Positions 26,940-44,512 of a stretch of DNA of 64,000 nt are shown here, in pieces (within the stretch, counting starts at the first letter, position 1; each line of letters starts with the position of its first letter). Both the position numbers and the translations under genes were made by a program. This stretch comes from Falsiroseomonas sp050563535 (GTDB lineage Bacteria > Pseudomonadota > Alphaproteobacteria > Acetobacterales > Acetobacteraceae): the NCBI RefSeq assembly GCF_050563535.1, contig NZ_JBNXUO010000010.1, forward strand, positions 79,296 to 143,295. The letters are read 5' to 3'. Below the pieces are notes generated by a model. The model was not told the DNA's origin. It was given only the letters and a program-made list of their open reading frames with translations, and ran no database searches.

Positions 26940-27323
26940 ATGGCCGACCTTGCGAAGCTGGTTGACGAGCTCTCCAGCCTGACCGTCCTGGAAGCTGCCG
27001 AGCTTTCCAAGATGCTGGAAGAGAAGTGGGGCGTCTCCGCCGCGGCTCCGGTCGCGGTGGCGGCGGCGCCTGCGGGCGGCGGTGCCGCTGCGGCCGCCCC
27101 GGTCGAGGAGAAGACGGAGTTCACCGTCACGCTCAAGGCCTCGGGCGACAAGAAGATCAACGTCATCAAGGAGATCCGCACCATCACCGGTCTCGGCCTG
27201 AAGGAGGCCAAGGACCTGGTCGAGGGCGCGCCGAAGGTGGTGAAGGACGGCGTGAACAAGGACGAAGCTGCGAAGATCAAGAAGGTGCTGGAAGAGAACG
27301 GCGCCACGGTCGAGATCAGCTGA
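26940..27323 (+). CDS. rplL: 50S ribosomal protein L7/L12
   Basis: 127 residues. N-terminal dimerisation domain (ADLAKLVDELSSLTVLEAAEL), Ala/Gly/Pro hinge (about 38-58), and C-terminal factor-binding domain with KINVIKEIRTITGLGLKEAK and GATVEIS. Standard in all parts. A 91-base gap follows rplJ. Confidence 0.98.
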   Translation: MADLAKLVDELSSLTVLEAAELSKMLEEKWGVSAAAPVAVAAAPAGGGAAAAAPVEEKTEFTVTLKASGDKKINVIKEIRTITGLGLKEAKDLVEGAPKVVKDGVNKDEAAKIKKVLEENGATVEIS

Positions 27324-27604
27324 CGCCTTTGGCCGTGGCCGGCTTCGCCGCAGGGCGGGGCCGGTCATGGCGACGGTCCGGAGGGATCCGGACCGGACAA
27401 AGCTCGCGGGAACGGGCGGGAATCCCGAAGGGGAATCCCGCCCGCGCCTGCGTTTGATGGCTGCGGTGTCGTCGGATGAGACGGCATCTCGGAATTTGGT
27501 ACGGCGGGTGTCGGGCGGGGGCGAGGGCGCCTCTGGCAGGACCCGCCGAGAGGATCAGCCCCGGGCCGGCGCATCGGCCCTGGGGTCAGGGAAGCGGGAC
27601 AGGC
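27324..27604 (+). promoter_or_regulatory. rplL-rpoB intercistronic region with two hairpins
   Basis: No gene. Hairpin 1: GGTCCGGA (27375-27382) with TCCGGACC (27387-27394), perfect 8 bp with a GGGA tetraloop of the GNRA class. Hairpin 2: CGGGCGGGAATCC (27413-27425) with GGAATCCCGCCCG (27432-27444), 12 pairs with one A-A mismatch. The E. coli gap has an attenuator and an RNase III site that set the rpoBC to rplL ratio; these stems may do a similar job. No T-tract follows either stem. Confidence 0.5.
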
Positions 27605-31792
<4,188 letters not shown>

Positions 31793-31892
31793 CGCGGCGG
31801 CACGACTTCCCGCGCCGCCTCCGGGCGGCGCGGCTTCCCCTATTCGTCGCCCGCATGCGTGTTGCGCGGGCGCGCCGGACGGAGTGGACGGC

Positions 31893-36086
<4,194 letters not shown>

Positions 36087-36454
36087 GCGAGGAAGCCCAT
36101 CGGGGCCCGATCGGGCGCATGGCGGCGTGAAACCGTCATGCGCGCGGGCTCCGAATGGTTTCCATCGCTTGACTCGACTTGGGGGGGCGGATATATCGCC
36201 CGCCCTTGGCCGAGGTTGGAGCACCGCTCCGCACGGCCGGGCTGATTTTGGTCCACAGCTTCGTGCTGTCGGCGCCGCCCCTTCTCGAGGGCTGAGGCCG
36301 GTGGCTGGACGGTGACCCGCAGGGACGCGCTCTCGCGCTTCCCAGGCGGGTCGACGTGCTTGGCGGGGGTGTGGGTGGATCGCGATCGTCTGGGGCGCTG
36401 GGCGCCGAAGGCGGGAATCGCGGGCCGAGACTGGACGGGGCACGAAGGGGCGTC
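36087..36454 (+). other. 368-base rpoC-rpsL gap holding the str promoter and leader
   Basis: No gene. The clear signal is the promoter at 36169-36197. From its expected start near 36204 the rpsL mRNA would have a leader of about 250 bases, unusually long. The leader is G-rich and contains repeated GGCGCTGGGCGCC-type pairing, but no recognisable riboswitch. Confidence 0.55.
36169..36197 (+). promoter_or_regulatory. Strong sigma-70 promoter for rpsL-rpsG-tuf2-S10
   Basis: TTGACT (36169-36174), exactly 17 bp, TATATC (36192-36197). Five of six bases match at -35 and four of six at -10; it is the best consensus promoter in the window and sits in a G-rich spacer (GGGGGGGCGG). It should drive the str-S10-spc-alpha series. 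Confidence 0.75.
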
Positions 36455-36826
<372 letters not shown>

Positions 36827-36837
36827 GGGGCTGAGAT

Positions 36838-37314
36838 ATGTCGCGCCGTCACCGCGCCGAGAAGCGCGAAGTCCTGCCCGACCCGAAGTTCGGGGATCTG
36901 GTGCTCAGCCGTTTCATGAACGTGCTGATGTACGACGGGAAGAAGAGCACCGCCGAAGGCATCGTCTATGCCGCCATGGACACTCTGAAGCGCCGCGGGG
37001 GTCCCAACAGCGACCCGCTGCGCCTGTTCCATGAGGCGATGGACAATGTGAAGCCTGCCGTGGAGGTGCGCTCCCGCCGGGTCGGCGGTGCCACCTACCA
37101 GGTGCCCGTCGAGGTCCGCCCGGAGCGCCGCCAGGCGCTGGCGATCCGCTGGCTCATCGACGCCGCCCGCAAGCGCGGCGAGCACACGATGGAAGACCGC
37201 CTCTCCGCCGAGCTGATGGACGCCGCGAACAATCGCGGTTCCGCGGTGAAGAAGCGCGAAGACACGCACCGGATGGCAGAGGCCAACAAGGCCTTCAGCC
37301 ACTACCGCTGGTAA
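36838..37314 (+). CDS. rpsG: 30S ribosomal protein S7
   Basis: 158 residues; starts assembly of the 30S head. SRRHRAEKREVLPDPKFGD and the VRPERRQALAIRWL motif identify it. In E. coli S7 represses the str mRNA. Normally followed by fusA; here tuf2 begins 29 bases after its stop codon. Confidence 0.98.
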   Translation: MSRRHRAEKREVLPDPKFGDLVLSRFMNVLMYDGKKSTAEGIVYAAMDTLKRRGGPNSDPLRLFHEAMDNVKPAVEVRSRRVGGATYQVPVEVRPERRQALAIRWLIDAARKRGEHTMEDRLSAELMDAANNRGSAVKKREDTHRMAEANKAFSHYRW

Positions 37315-37342
37315 CAACGACCCGATCCCGAGGACCTGGACA

Positions 37343-38530
<1,188 letters not shown>

Positions 38531-38558
38531 GGCGGGCAGGGATACGGGCCCGAAGGTC

Positions 38559-38867
38559 ATGGACAGCCAGAACATCCGCATCCGCCTCAAGGCGTTCGAT
38601 CACCGCGTGCTCGATGGGAGCACGCGGGAGATCGTCAACACGGCCAAGCGGACGGGCGCGCGGGTGCGCGGGCCCATCCCGCTGCCGACTCAGATCGAGC
38701 GGTTCACGGTGAACCGCTCCCCGCACGTGGACAAGAAGAGCCGCGAGCAGTTCGAGATCCGCACGCACCGCCGCCTGCTGGATATCGTCGACCCCACTCC
38801 GCAGACCGTGGACGCGCTGATGAAGCTCGACCTGGCCGCGGGCGTGGATGTCGAGATCAAGCTCTGA
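38559..38867 (+). CDS. rpsJ: 30S ribosomal protein S10
   Basis: 102 residues, also NusE in antitermination. IRIRLKAFDHRVLD at the start and the RSPHVDKKSREQFEIRTHRR loop are intact. First gene of the S10 set; no separate promoter was seen in the 28-base gap after tuf2. Confidence 0.98.
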   Translation: MDSQNIRIRLKAFDHRVLDGSTREIVNTAKRTGARVRGPIPLPTQIERFTVNRSPHVDKKSREQFEIRTHRRLLDIVDPTPQTVDALMKLDLAAGVDVEIKL

Positions 38868-38889
38868 GCGGCGCGAAGGGGTTAGGGTC

Positions 38890-39633
38890 ATGGCCACGCA
38901 GGGCCGCACAGGGCTGATCGCCCGCAAGCTGGGGATGACCCGGCTGTTCAACGACGACGGCTCCACCGTGCCGGTGACCGTGCTGCACCTCGACGAGGTG
39001 CGCGTGGTCGCCAACCGCACGGCGGAGAAGGACGGCTATGTGGCGGTGCAGGTCGGCATCGGCCGCGCCAAGCCGAAGAACGTCACCAAGCCGCAGAAGG
39101 GCCACTTCGCCAAGGCCGGCGTCGAGGCGCCGCGCAAGACGGTGGAGTTCCGCGTTCCCGCCGAGGCGCTGGTCGCCCCGGGCGCGAAGCTGTCCGGCGA
39201 GCATTTCCTGAAGGGCCAGAAGGTCGACGTCACCGGCGTGACCCAGGGCAAGGGCTTCGCCGGCGCCATGAAGCGCTGGAATTTCGCCGGCCTCGAGGCC
39301 TCGCACGGCGTGTCGATCAGCCATCGTTCGCATGGCTCGACCGGCAACCGCCAGGACCCGGGCAAGACCTTCAAGAACAAGAAGATGGCCGGCCATCTCG
39401 GCGTCGAGCGCGTGACCACCCAGAACCTGGTGGTGGCGGGCCATGACGCGGAGCGCGGCCTGCTGCTGATCAAGGGCGCCATCCCCGGCCCGAAGGGCGG
39501 CTATGTCCTGGTGCGCGACGCTGCGAAGCGCGTGCGCCCGGCGGAGGCCCCGTTCCCCGCCGCGGTCCTTTCTGGCGCATCCGCCGACGCGGTGTCTTCT
39601 GGCGCGTCCGCCGACGCGACGGCGCAGGGGTAA
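38890..39633 (+). CDS. rplC: 50S ribosomal protein L3 with repeated C-terminal tail
   Basis: 247 residues, longer than the usual ~210-220. Core intact: GLIARKLGMTRLF, GQKVDVTGVTQGKGFAGAMKRWNF, SHRSHGSTGNRQDPGKTFKNKKMAGHLG (including the methylated-Gln region). After KGGYVLVRDAAKRVRP the tail adds SGASADA twice, coded by a 21-bp direct repeat (39571-39591, 39598-39618). Start at 38890; a longer frame begins at 38848 inside rpsJ. Confidence 0.97.
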   Translation: MATQGRTGLIARKLGMTRLFNDDGSTVPVTVLHLDEVRVVANRTAEKDGYVAVQVGIGRAKPKNVTKPQKGHFAKAGVEAPRKTVEFRVPAEALVAPGAKLSGEHFLKGQKVDVTGVTQGKGFAGAMKRWNFAGLEASHGVSISHRSHGSTGNRQDPGKTFKNKKMAGHLGVERVTTQNLVVAGHDAERGLLLIKGAIPGPKGGYVLVRDAAKRVRPAEAPFPAAVLSGASADAVSSGASADATAQG

Positions 39634-39639
39634 TCGACG

Positions 39640-40287
39640 ATGCCGAAGGTTCCCGTCATCACGCTCGACAACGCCCAGGCGGGCGAGATCGAGCTGCCGG
39701 AGGCGCTGTTCGGCGCCGATCCGCGCGCGGACATCATGGCGCGGGTGGTGCACTGGCAGCTCGCCAAGCGCCGTGCCGGCACCCACAAGGCGAAGGGCAT
39801 GGGGGAGGTCTCCGGGACCACCAAGAAGCCCTACCGCCAGAAGGGCACCGGCAATGCGCGTCAGGGCTCGCTGCGCGCGCCGCAGTACCGCAAGGGTGGC
39901 GTCGTGCACGGACCGGTCGTGCGCAGCCACGAATACAGCCTGAACAAGAAGGTCCGTCGCCTCGGCCTGATCAGCGCGCTGTCCGCCAAGGCGGCCGCCG
40001 GCAAGCTGGTGGTGCTCGATGGGGTGAGCGTGGGCGAGGGTGCGAAGACCTCCGTCCTCGCGAAGCAGCTCCAGGCACTCGGCTGGGGCAGCGCACTGGT
40101 GGTGGATGCTCAGGTTGACGAGGGCTTCGCCCGCGTCGCGCGCAACCTGCCGAAGGTGCATGTGCTGCCGACCATCGGCGCCAATGTCTACGACATCCTG
40201 AACCACGACGTGCTCGCGGTCACCCGCGCGGGTGTCGAGGCTCTGACGGCGCGCCTCGGCGGCGAGCAGAAGGAGAACGCGGCATGA
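39640..40287 (+). CDS. rplD: 50S ribosomal protein L4
   Basis: 215 residues. The exit-tunnel loop KGMGEVSGTTKKPYRQKGTGNARQGS and the C-terminal NVYDILNHDVLAVTR are intact. Represses the S10 operon in E. coli. Overlaps rplW by 4 bases. Confidence 0.97.
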   Translation: MPKVPVITLDNAQAGEIELPEALFGADPRADIMARVVHWQLAKRRAGTHKAKGMGEVSGTTKKPYRQKGTGNARQGSLRAPQYRKGGVVHGPVVRSHEYSLNKKVRRLGLISALSAKAAAGKLVVLDGVSVGEGAKTSVLAKQLQALGWGSALVVDAQVDEGFARVARNLPKVHVLPTIGANVYDILNHDVLAVTRAGVEALTARLGGEQKENAA

Positions 40288-40619
40288 GCGAGACCGCGGA
40301 GACGGCGCCGCGCGGCGCCAGGCTGTCGGCCGAGCGGCTCTACCAGGTGATCCTCGCCCCGGTGGTGACGGAGAAGGCGACGCGGCTGAACGAGTTCAGC
40401 CAGGTCACCTTCCGCGTCACCCTCGACGCGACGAAGCCGGAGATCCGGGCCGCCGTGGAGAAGCTCTTCGGCGTGAAGGTCGAGGCCGTGAACACGGTGG
40501 TGATGAAGGGCAAGACCAAGCGGTTCCGCGGGCGCGAAGGCCAGCGGTCCGACTGGAAGAAGGCGATCGTCAGGCTGCAGGCCGGCCAGACCATCGACCT
40601 CACGACGGGGCTCGCGTGA
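40284..40619 (+). CDS. rplW: 50S ribosomal protein L23
   Basis: 111 residues. Docking site at the tunnel exit for trigger factor and SRP. VILAPVVTEKAT and VKVEAVNTVVMKGKTKRFRGREG are typical. The N-terminus has about 15 extra residues compared with E. coli. ATGA overlap with rplD. Confidence 0.97.
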   Translation: MSETAETAPRGARLSAERLYQVILAPVVTEKATRLNEFSQVTFRVTLDATKPEIRAAVEKLFGVKVEAVNTVVMKGKTKRFRGREGQRSDWKKAIVRLQAGQTIDLTTGLA

Positions 40620-40623
40620 CGCC

Positions 40624-41460
40624 ATGGCGCTGAAGAATTACAACCCGGTCACGCCTTCGCTGCGCGGCACGGTCCTGGTGGACCGGTCCGAGCTGTGGAA
40701 GGGCAAGCCCGTGAAGGGGCTGACGGAGGGCAAGAGCCACTCCGGCGGCCGCAACAACCATGGCCGCACCACCGTGCGGTTCCGGGGCGGCGGACACAAG
40801 CAGTCCTACCGCGTGGTCGACTTCAAGCGCCGCAAGTTCGACGTCCCCGCGACGGTCGAGCGGCTTGAGTACGACCCGAACCGCACGGCCTGGATCGCGC
40901 TGCTGAAGTACCAGGACGGCGAACTCGCCTACATCATCGCGCCGCAGCGCCTGAAGGCGGGCGACACGGTCGTCAGCGCCTCCAAGGGCGCCGACATCAA
41001 GCCGGGCAACGCGATGCCGCTGGCCAACATCCCGGTCGGCACCATCGTCCACTGCGTGGAGATGAAGCCGGGCGCCGGCGCCAAGGTCGCGCGGTCGGCG
41101 GGCACCTACTGCCAGCTGGTCGGCAAGGATGTCGGCTACGCGCAGGTGAAGCTGATGTCCGGCGAGCTCCGCCTGGTGCGCGCCGAATGCATGGCGACCA
41201 TCGGTGCGGTGTCGAACCCCGACAACAGCAACCAGCAGATCGGCAAGGCCGGCCGCATGCGGTGGATGGGCTTCCGCCCGCACAACCGCGGCGTGACGAT
41301 GAACCCGATCGACCACCCGCATGGTGGTGGTGAGGGCCGCACCTCGGGCGGCCGCCACCCGGTGACCCCGTGGGGCAAGCCCACCAAGGGCGCCAAGACC
41401 CGCAACAACAAGCGGACCGACCGGCTCATCGTCCGGCGCCGCAACGCGACGAAGGGCTGA
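40624..41460 (+). CDS. rplB: 50S ribosomal protein L2
   Basis: 278 residues. Peptidyl transferase centre protein. ALKNYNPVTPSLRG start, SGGRNNHGRTTVRFRGGGHKQ, and the conserved NPIDHPHGGGEGRTSGGRHP with the invariant His are present. Standard length. Confidence 0.98.
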   Translation: MALKNYNPVTPSLRGTVLVDRSELWKGKPVKGLTEGKSHSGGRNNHGRTTVRFRGGGHKQSYRVVDFKRRKFDVPATVERLEYDPNRTAWIALLKYQDGELAYIIAPQRLKAGDTVVSASKGADIKPGNAMPLANIPVGTIVHCVEMKPGAGAKVARSAGTYCQLVGKDVGYAQVKLMSGELRLVRAECMATIGAVSNPDNSNQQIGKAGRMRWMGFRPHNRGVTMNPIDHPHGGGEGRTSGGRHPVTPWGKPTKGAKTRNNKRTDRLIVRRRNATKG

Positions 41461-41466
41461 TCGGCG

Positions 41467-41745
41467 ATGTCGCGCAGCGTCTGGAAGGGGCCGTTCGTGG
41501 ACGGCTACCTGCTCAACAAGGCGGATAACTCCCGCGCTTCGGGCCGCAACGAGATCATCAAGATCTGGTCGCGCCGCAGCACGATCCTGCCCAATTTCGT
41601 CGGCCTGACCTTCGGCGTCTACAACGGGAAGAAGTTCATTCCGGTGCAGGTGACGGAGAACATGGTCGGCCACAAGTTCGGCGAGTTCTCGCCGACGCGC
41701 ACCTTCACCGGCCACTCGGCCGACAAGAAGGCAAAGCGGGGCTGA
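41467..41745 (+). CDS. rpsS: 30S ribosomal protein S19
   Basis: 92 residues: SRSVWKGPFVDGYLLNK start and GHKFGEFSPTRTFTGHSADKKAKRG end, the standard S19. Binds 16S rRNA with S13. Confidence 0.98.
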   Translation: MSRSVWKGPFVDGYLLNKADNSRASGRNEIIKIWSRRSTILPNFVGLTFGVYNGKKFIPVQVTENMVGHKFGEFSPTRTFTGHSADKKAKRG

Positions 41746-41752
41746 TCGGATC

Positions 41753-42157
41753 ATGAGCAAGCCGAAGCACGAACGTGGTCTCGCGGAGACCGAGGCGCAG
41801 GCGATCGCGCGGAACATCCGCGTTTCGCCGCGCAAGCTGAACCTGGTGGCGGGCCTGATCCGCGGCCGCTCCGCGCAGGATGCGGTGGCGACGCTGACCT
41901 TCTCGAAGCGCCGCATCGCGCAGACCGTGAAGAAGACGCTGGAGAGCGCCATTGCCAACGCCGAGAACAACCACCAGCTCGACGTCGACCGCCTGGTCGT
42001 CTCCCGGGCCGAGGTCGGCCGCGCGGTGGTGATGAAGCGTTTCCACGCCCGTGGCCGCGGCCGCTCCTCGAAGGTCGAGAAGTGGTTCAGCCATCTGAAG
42101 ATCGTGGTGGCGGAGCAGACCGTGTCGGCGCCTGCCGCCGAGCAGGAGGCCGCGTAG
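41753..42157 (+). CDS. rplV: 50S ribosomal protein L22
   Basis: 134 residues. NIRVSPRKLNLVAGLIRGRSAQDAVATLTFSKRR is the L22 signature; the exit-tunnel beta-hairpin (MKRFHARGRGRSSKVEK) is intact. Short Ala/Glu C-terminal extension. Confidence 0.97.
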   Translation: MSKPKHERGLAETEAQAIARNIRVSPRKLNLVAGLIRGRSAQDAVATLTFSKRRIAQTVKKTLESAIANAENNHQLDVDRLVVSRAEVGRAVVMKRFHARGRGRSSKVEKWFSHLKIVVAEQTVSAPAAEQEAA

Positions 42158-42158
42158 C

Positions 42159-42836
42159 ATGGGCCAGAAAGTCAATCCGATCGGGCTTCGGCTCGGCATC
42201 AACCGCACCTGGGACAGCCGCTGGTTCGCGGCCGACGGCTACGCGAAGATGCTGCACGAGGACCTGAAGCTGCGGCGCACGCTGCGTGAGCGGCTGAAGG
42301 GCGCGGGCGTGTCCCGCGTGGTGATCGAGCGTCCGGCGAAGAAGCCGCGCGTGACGATCCACGCGGCCCGTCCGGGCGTGGTGATCGGCAAGAAGGGCGC
42401 CGACATCGAGGTGCTGCGCAAGGACCTGGCCCGCATGGCCGGGGCCGAGGTCTCGCTGAACATCGTCGAGATCCGCAAGCCCGAGATCGACGCGACCCTG
42501 GTCGCCGAGAGCATCGCGCAGCAGCTGGAGCGCCGCGTGGCCTTCCGGCGCGCGATGAAGCGCGCCGTGCAGTCCGCGATGCGCCTCGGCGCGGGCGGCA
42601 TCCGCATCAACTGCTCCGGCCGGCTCGGCGGGGCGGAGATCGCGCGGATGGAGTGGTACCGTGAAGGCCGCGTGCCGCTGCACACGCTGCGCGCGGACAT
42701 CGATTTCGGCACCGCGACCGCGAAGACCACCTATGGCACCTGCGGGGTCAAGGTCTGGATCTTCAAGGGCGAGGTGATGGCCCATGATCCGATGGCGCAG
42801 GACAAGCGCGCCGCGGAACAGGCTCCGCAGCGCTAA
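42159..42836 (+). CDS. rpsC: 30S ribosomal protein S3
   Basis: 225 residues. GQKVNPIGLRLG start, KH-type GVVIGKKGADIEVLRKDL, and the CSGRLGGAEIARMEWYREGRVPLHTLRADIDFG region. Part of the mRNA entry helicase with S4 and S5. Starts one base after the rplV stop. Confidence 0.98.
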   Translation: MGQKVNPIGLRLGINRTWDSRWFAADGYAKMLHEDLKLRRTLRERLKGAGVSRVVIERPAKKPRVTIHAARPGVVIGKKGADIEVLRKDLARMAGAEVSLNIVEIRKPEIDATLVAESIAQQLERRVAFRRAMKRAVQSAMRLGAGGIRINCSGRLGGAEIARMEWYREGRVPLHTLRADIDFGTATAKTTYGTCGVKVWIFKGEVMAHDPMAQDKRAAEQAPQR

Positions 42837-42848
42837 GGACGACGTATC

Positions 42849-43277
42849 ATGCTGCAGCCGAAGCGCACGACTTTTCGCAAGGCCCACAAGGGCCGCATCA
42901 AGGGCGTCGCCCGGGGTGGGTTCACGCTGACCTTCGGCGGTTTCGGCCTGAAGGCGCTCGAGCCCGAGCGGGTGACGGCGCGCCAGATCGAGGCCGCCCG
43001 TCGCGCGATCACCCGCGCGATGAAGCGCCAGGGTCGCGTCTGGATCCGGATCTTCCCGGATGTGCCGGTCTCGACCAAGCCGGCCGAGGTCCGCATGGGC
43101 TCGGGCAAGGGCGCGCCGGAATACTGGGTGGCGCGCGTCAAGCCGGGCCGCATCATGTTCGAGCTCGACGGCGTCTCCCCCGAAACGGCGCGCGAGGCGC
43201 TGGTGCTCGGCGCGGCGAAGCTGCCCATCAAGACCAAGATCGTGACGCGTCTCGGCGCGGCGCCGGCGGAGGCCTGA
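42849..43277 (+). CDS. rplP: 50S ribosomal protein L16
   Basis: 142 residues. MLQPKRTTFRKAHKGRIKG start and the RMGSGKGAPEYWVARVKPGRIMFE motif. Late-assembly protein near the A site. Confidence 0.98.
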   Translation: MLQPKRTTFRKAHKGRIKGVARGGFTLTFGGFGLKALEPERVTARQIEAARRAITRAMKRQGRVWIRIFPDVPVSTKPAEVRMGSGKGAPEYWVARVKPGRIMFELDGVSPETAREALVLGAAKLPIKTKIVTRLGAAPAEA

Positions 43278-43278
43278 G

Positions 43279-43494
43279 ATGGCTCAGACGAAGATCTCGG
43301 ACGTCCGCACCAAGAGTGCGGACGAGCTGCAGGAGATGCTGGTCGGCCTGCGGAAGGAGCAGTTCAACCTGCGCTTCCAGCGTGCCACCGGCCAGCTCGA
43401 GGCGACGGGCCGCATCAAGGAGGTGCGGCGCGACATCGCGCGGGTGAAGACGATCATGGGCGAGCGCAGCCGCGCTCCGGCCAAGCAAGCTTAA
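43279..43494 (+). CDS. rpmC: 50S ribosomal protein L29
   Basis: 71 residues of helical hairpin: VRTKSADELQEMLVGLRKEQFNLRFQRATGQLE. Standard, one base after rplP. Confidence 0.97.
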   Translation: MAQTKISDVRTKSADELQEMLVGLRKEQFNLRFQRATGQLEATGRIKEVRRDIARVKTIMGERSRAPAKQA

Positions 43495-43506
43495 GGGGTT
43501 CGGGCG

Positions 43507-43815
43507 ATGCCGAGGCGCGTCCTCACGGGCCGGGTGGTCAGCGACAAGACCGACAAGACGGTGACCGTCCTTGTCGAGCGTCGCGTGATGCATCCGCTCT
43601 ACAAGAAGTTCATCCGGCGCTCCAAGCGCTACGCGGCGCATGACGAGGCGAACCTGTGCAAGCAGGGCGACCTGGTCGGCATCGAGGAGTGCCGCCCGAT
43701 CAGCAAGACCAAGAGCTGGCTGGTCGTGTCGCGCAACGGCGAGGCGGTCGACCGCCCCGTCGGCTTCGACGCGCCCGCGGCCAATGAGGCTGCCGCTCCG
43801 GCGGCGGGTGGCTGA
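43507..43815 (+). CDS. rpsQ: 30S ribosomal protein S17
   Basis: 102 residues. RRVLTGRVVSDKTDKTVTVLVER and SKRYAAHDE and IEECRPISKTKSWLV are intact. About 18 extra Ala/Pro/Glu residues at the C-terminus (APAANEAAAPAAGG). Confidence 0.97.
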   Translation: MPRRVLTGRVVSDKTDKTVTVLVERRVMHPLYKKFIRRSKRYAAHDEANLCKQGDLVGIEECRPISKTKSWLVVSRNGEAVDRPVGFDAPAANEAAAPAAGG

Positions 43816-43818
43816 GCC

Positions 43819-44187
43819 ATGATCCAGGTCGAATCCAATCTCGACGTCGCGGACAATTCCGGTGCGCGCCGCGTCCAGTGCATCAAGGTGCTGGGCGGGT
43901 CCAAGCGGAAGACCGCGTCGGTCGGCGATGTCATCGTCGTCTCCGTGAAGGAGGCGATCCCCCGCGCCAAGGTGAAGAAGGGCGAGGTGCATCGCGCCGT
44001 GATCGTCCGCACGGCCTATCCCGTGCGGCGCATCGACGGCACCGCGATCCGCTTCGACGGCAACGCCGCGGTGCTGATCAACAAGCAGGGCGAGCCGATC
44101 GGCACCCGCATCTTCGGGCCGGTGGTCCGCGAGCTGCGCGGGAAGAAGTTCATGAAGATCATCTCGCTGGCGCCGGAGGTCCTGTAA
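43819..44187 (+). CDS. rplN: 50S ribosomal protein L14
   Basis: 122 residues. MIQVESNLDVADNSGARRVQCIKVLGGS and the C-terminal RELRGKKFMKIISLAPEVL. First gene of the spc set; only 3 bases from rpsQ, so there is no room for a separate promoter. Confidence 0.98.
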   Translation: MIQVESNLDVADNSGARRVQCIKVLGGSKRKTASVGDVIVVSVKEAIPRAKVKKGEVHRAVIVRTAYPVRRIDGTAIRFDGNAAVLINKQGEPIGTRIFGPVVRELRGKKFMKIISLAPEVL

Positions 44188-44191
44188 GGCC

Positions 44192-44512
44192 ATGGCCGCG
44201 AAGATCAGGAAGGGCGACCGGGTCCAGGTTCTGGCCGGTCGCGACAAGGGCAAGCGCGGCGAGGTCATCCGCGTCGTGCCCGACGAGAACCGCGCCTTCG
44301 TGCAGGGCGTGAACATGGTCAAGCGGCACGAGAAGCCGCAGGGCCTCAACCGCCCGGGCGGCATCGTGGAGAAGGAGGGTCCGATCGACCTCTCCAACCT
44401 GGCGCTGCTCGACCCGAAGTCCGACAAGCCGACGCGGGTCGGCTTCAAGACGCTTGAGGATGGCAAGAAGGTCCGCGTGGCCAAGGCCTCGGGCGAGGTG
44501 ATCGACCGATGA
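44192..44512 (+). CDS. rplX: 50S ribosomal protein L24
   Basis: 106 residues. KOW motif IRKGDRVQVLAGRDKGKRGEV, NMVKRH and the C-terminal DGKKVRVAKASGEVIDR. Overlaps rplE by 4 bases (ATGA). Confidence 0.98.
   Translation: MAAKIRKGDRVQVLAGRDKGKRGEVIRVVPDENRAFVQGVNMVKRHEKPQGLNRPGGIVEKEGPIDLSNLALLDPKSDKPTRVGFKTLEDGKKVRVAKASGEVIDR

Noticed and set aside
36838..37314. rpsG as part of a mobile or duplicated block with tuf2
   Set aside because: Sequence identity to the tuf1 locus begins exactly at the tuf ATG; rpsG has no second copy in the window and no insertion-sequence ends were seen.
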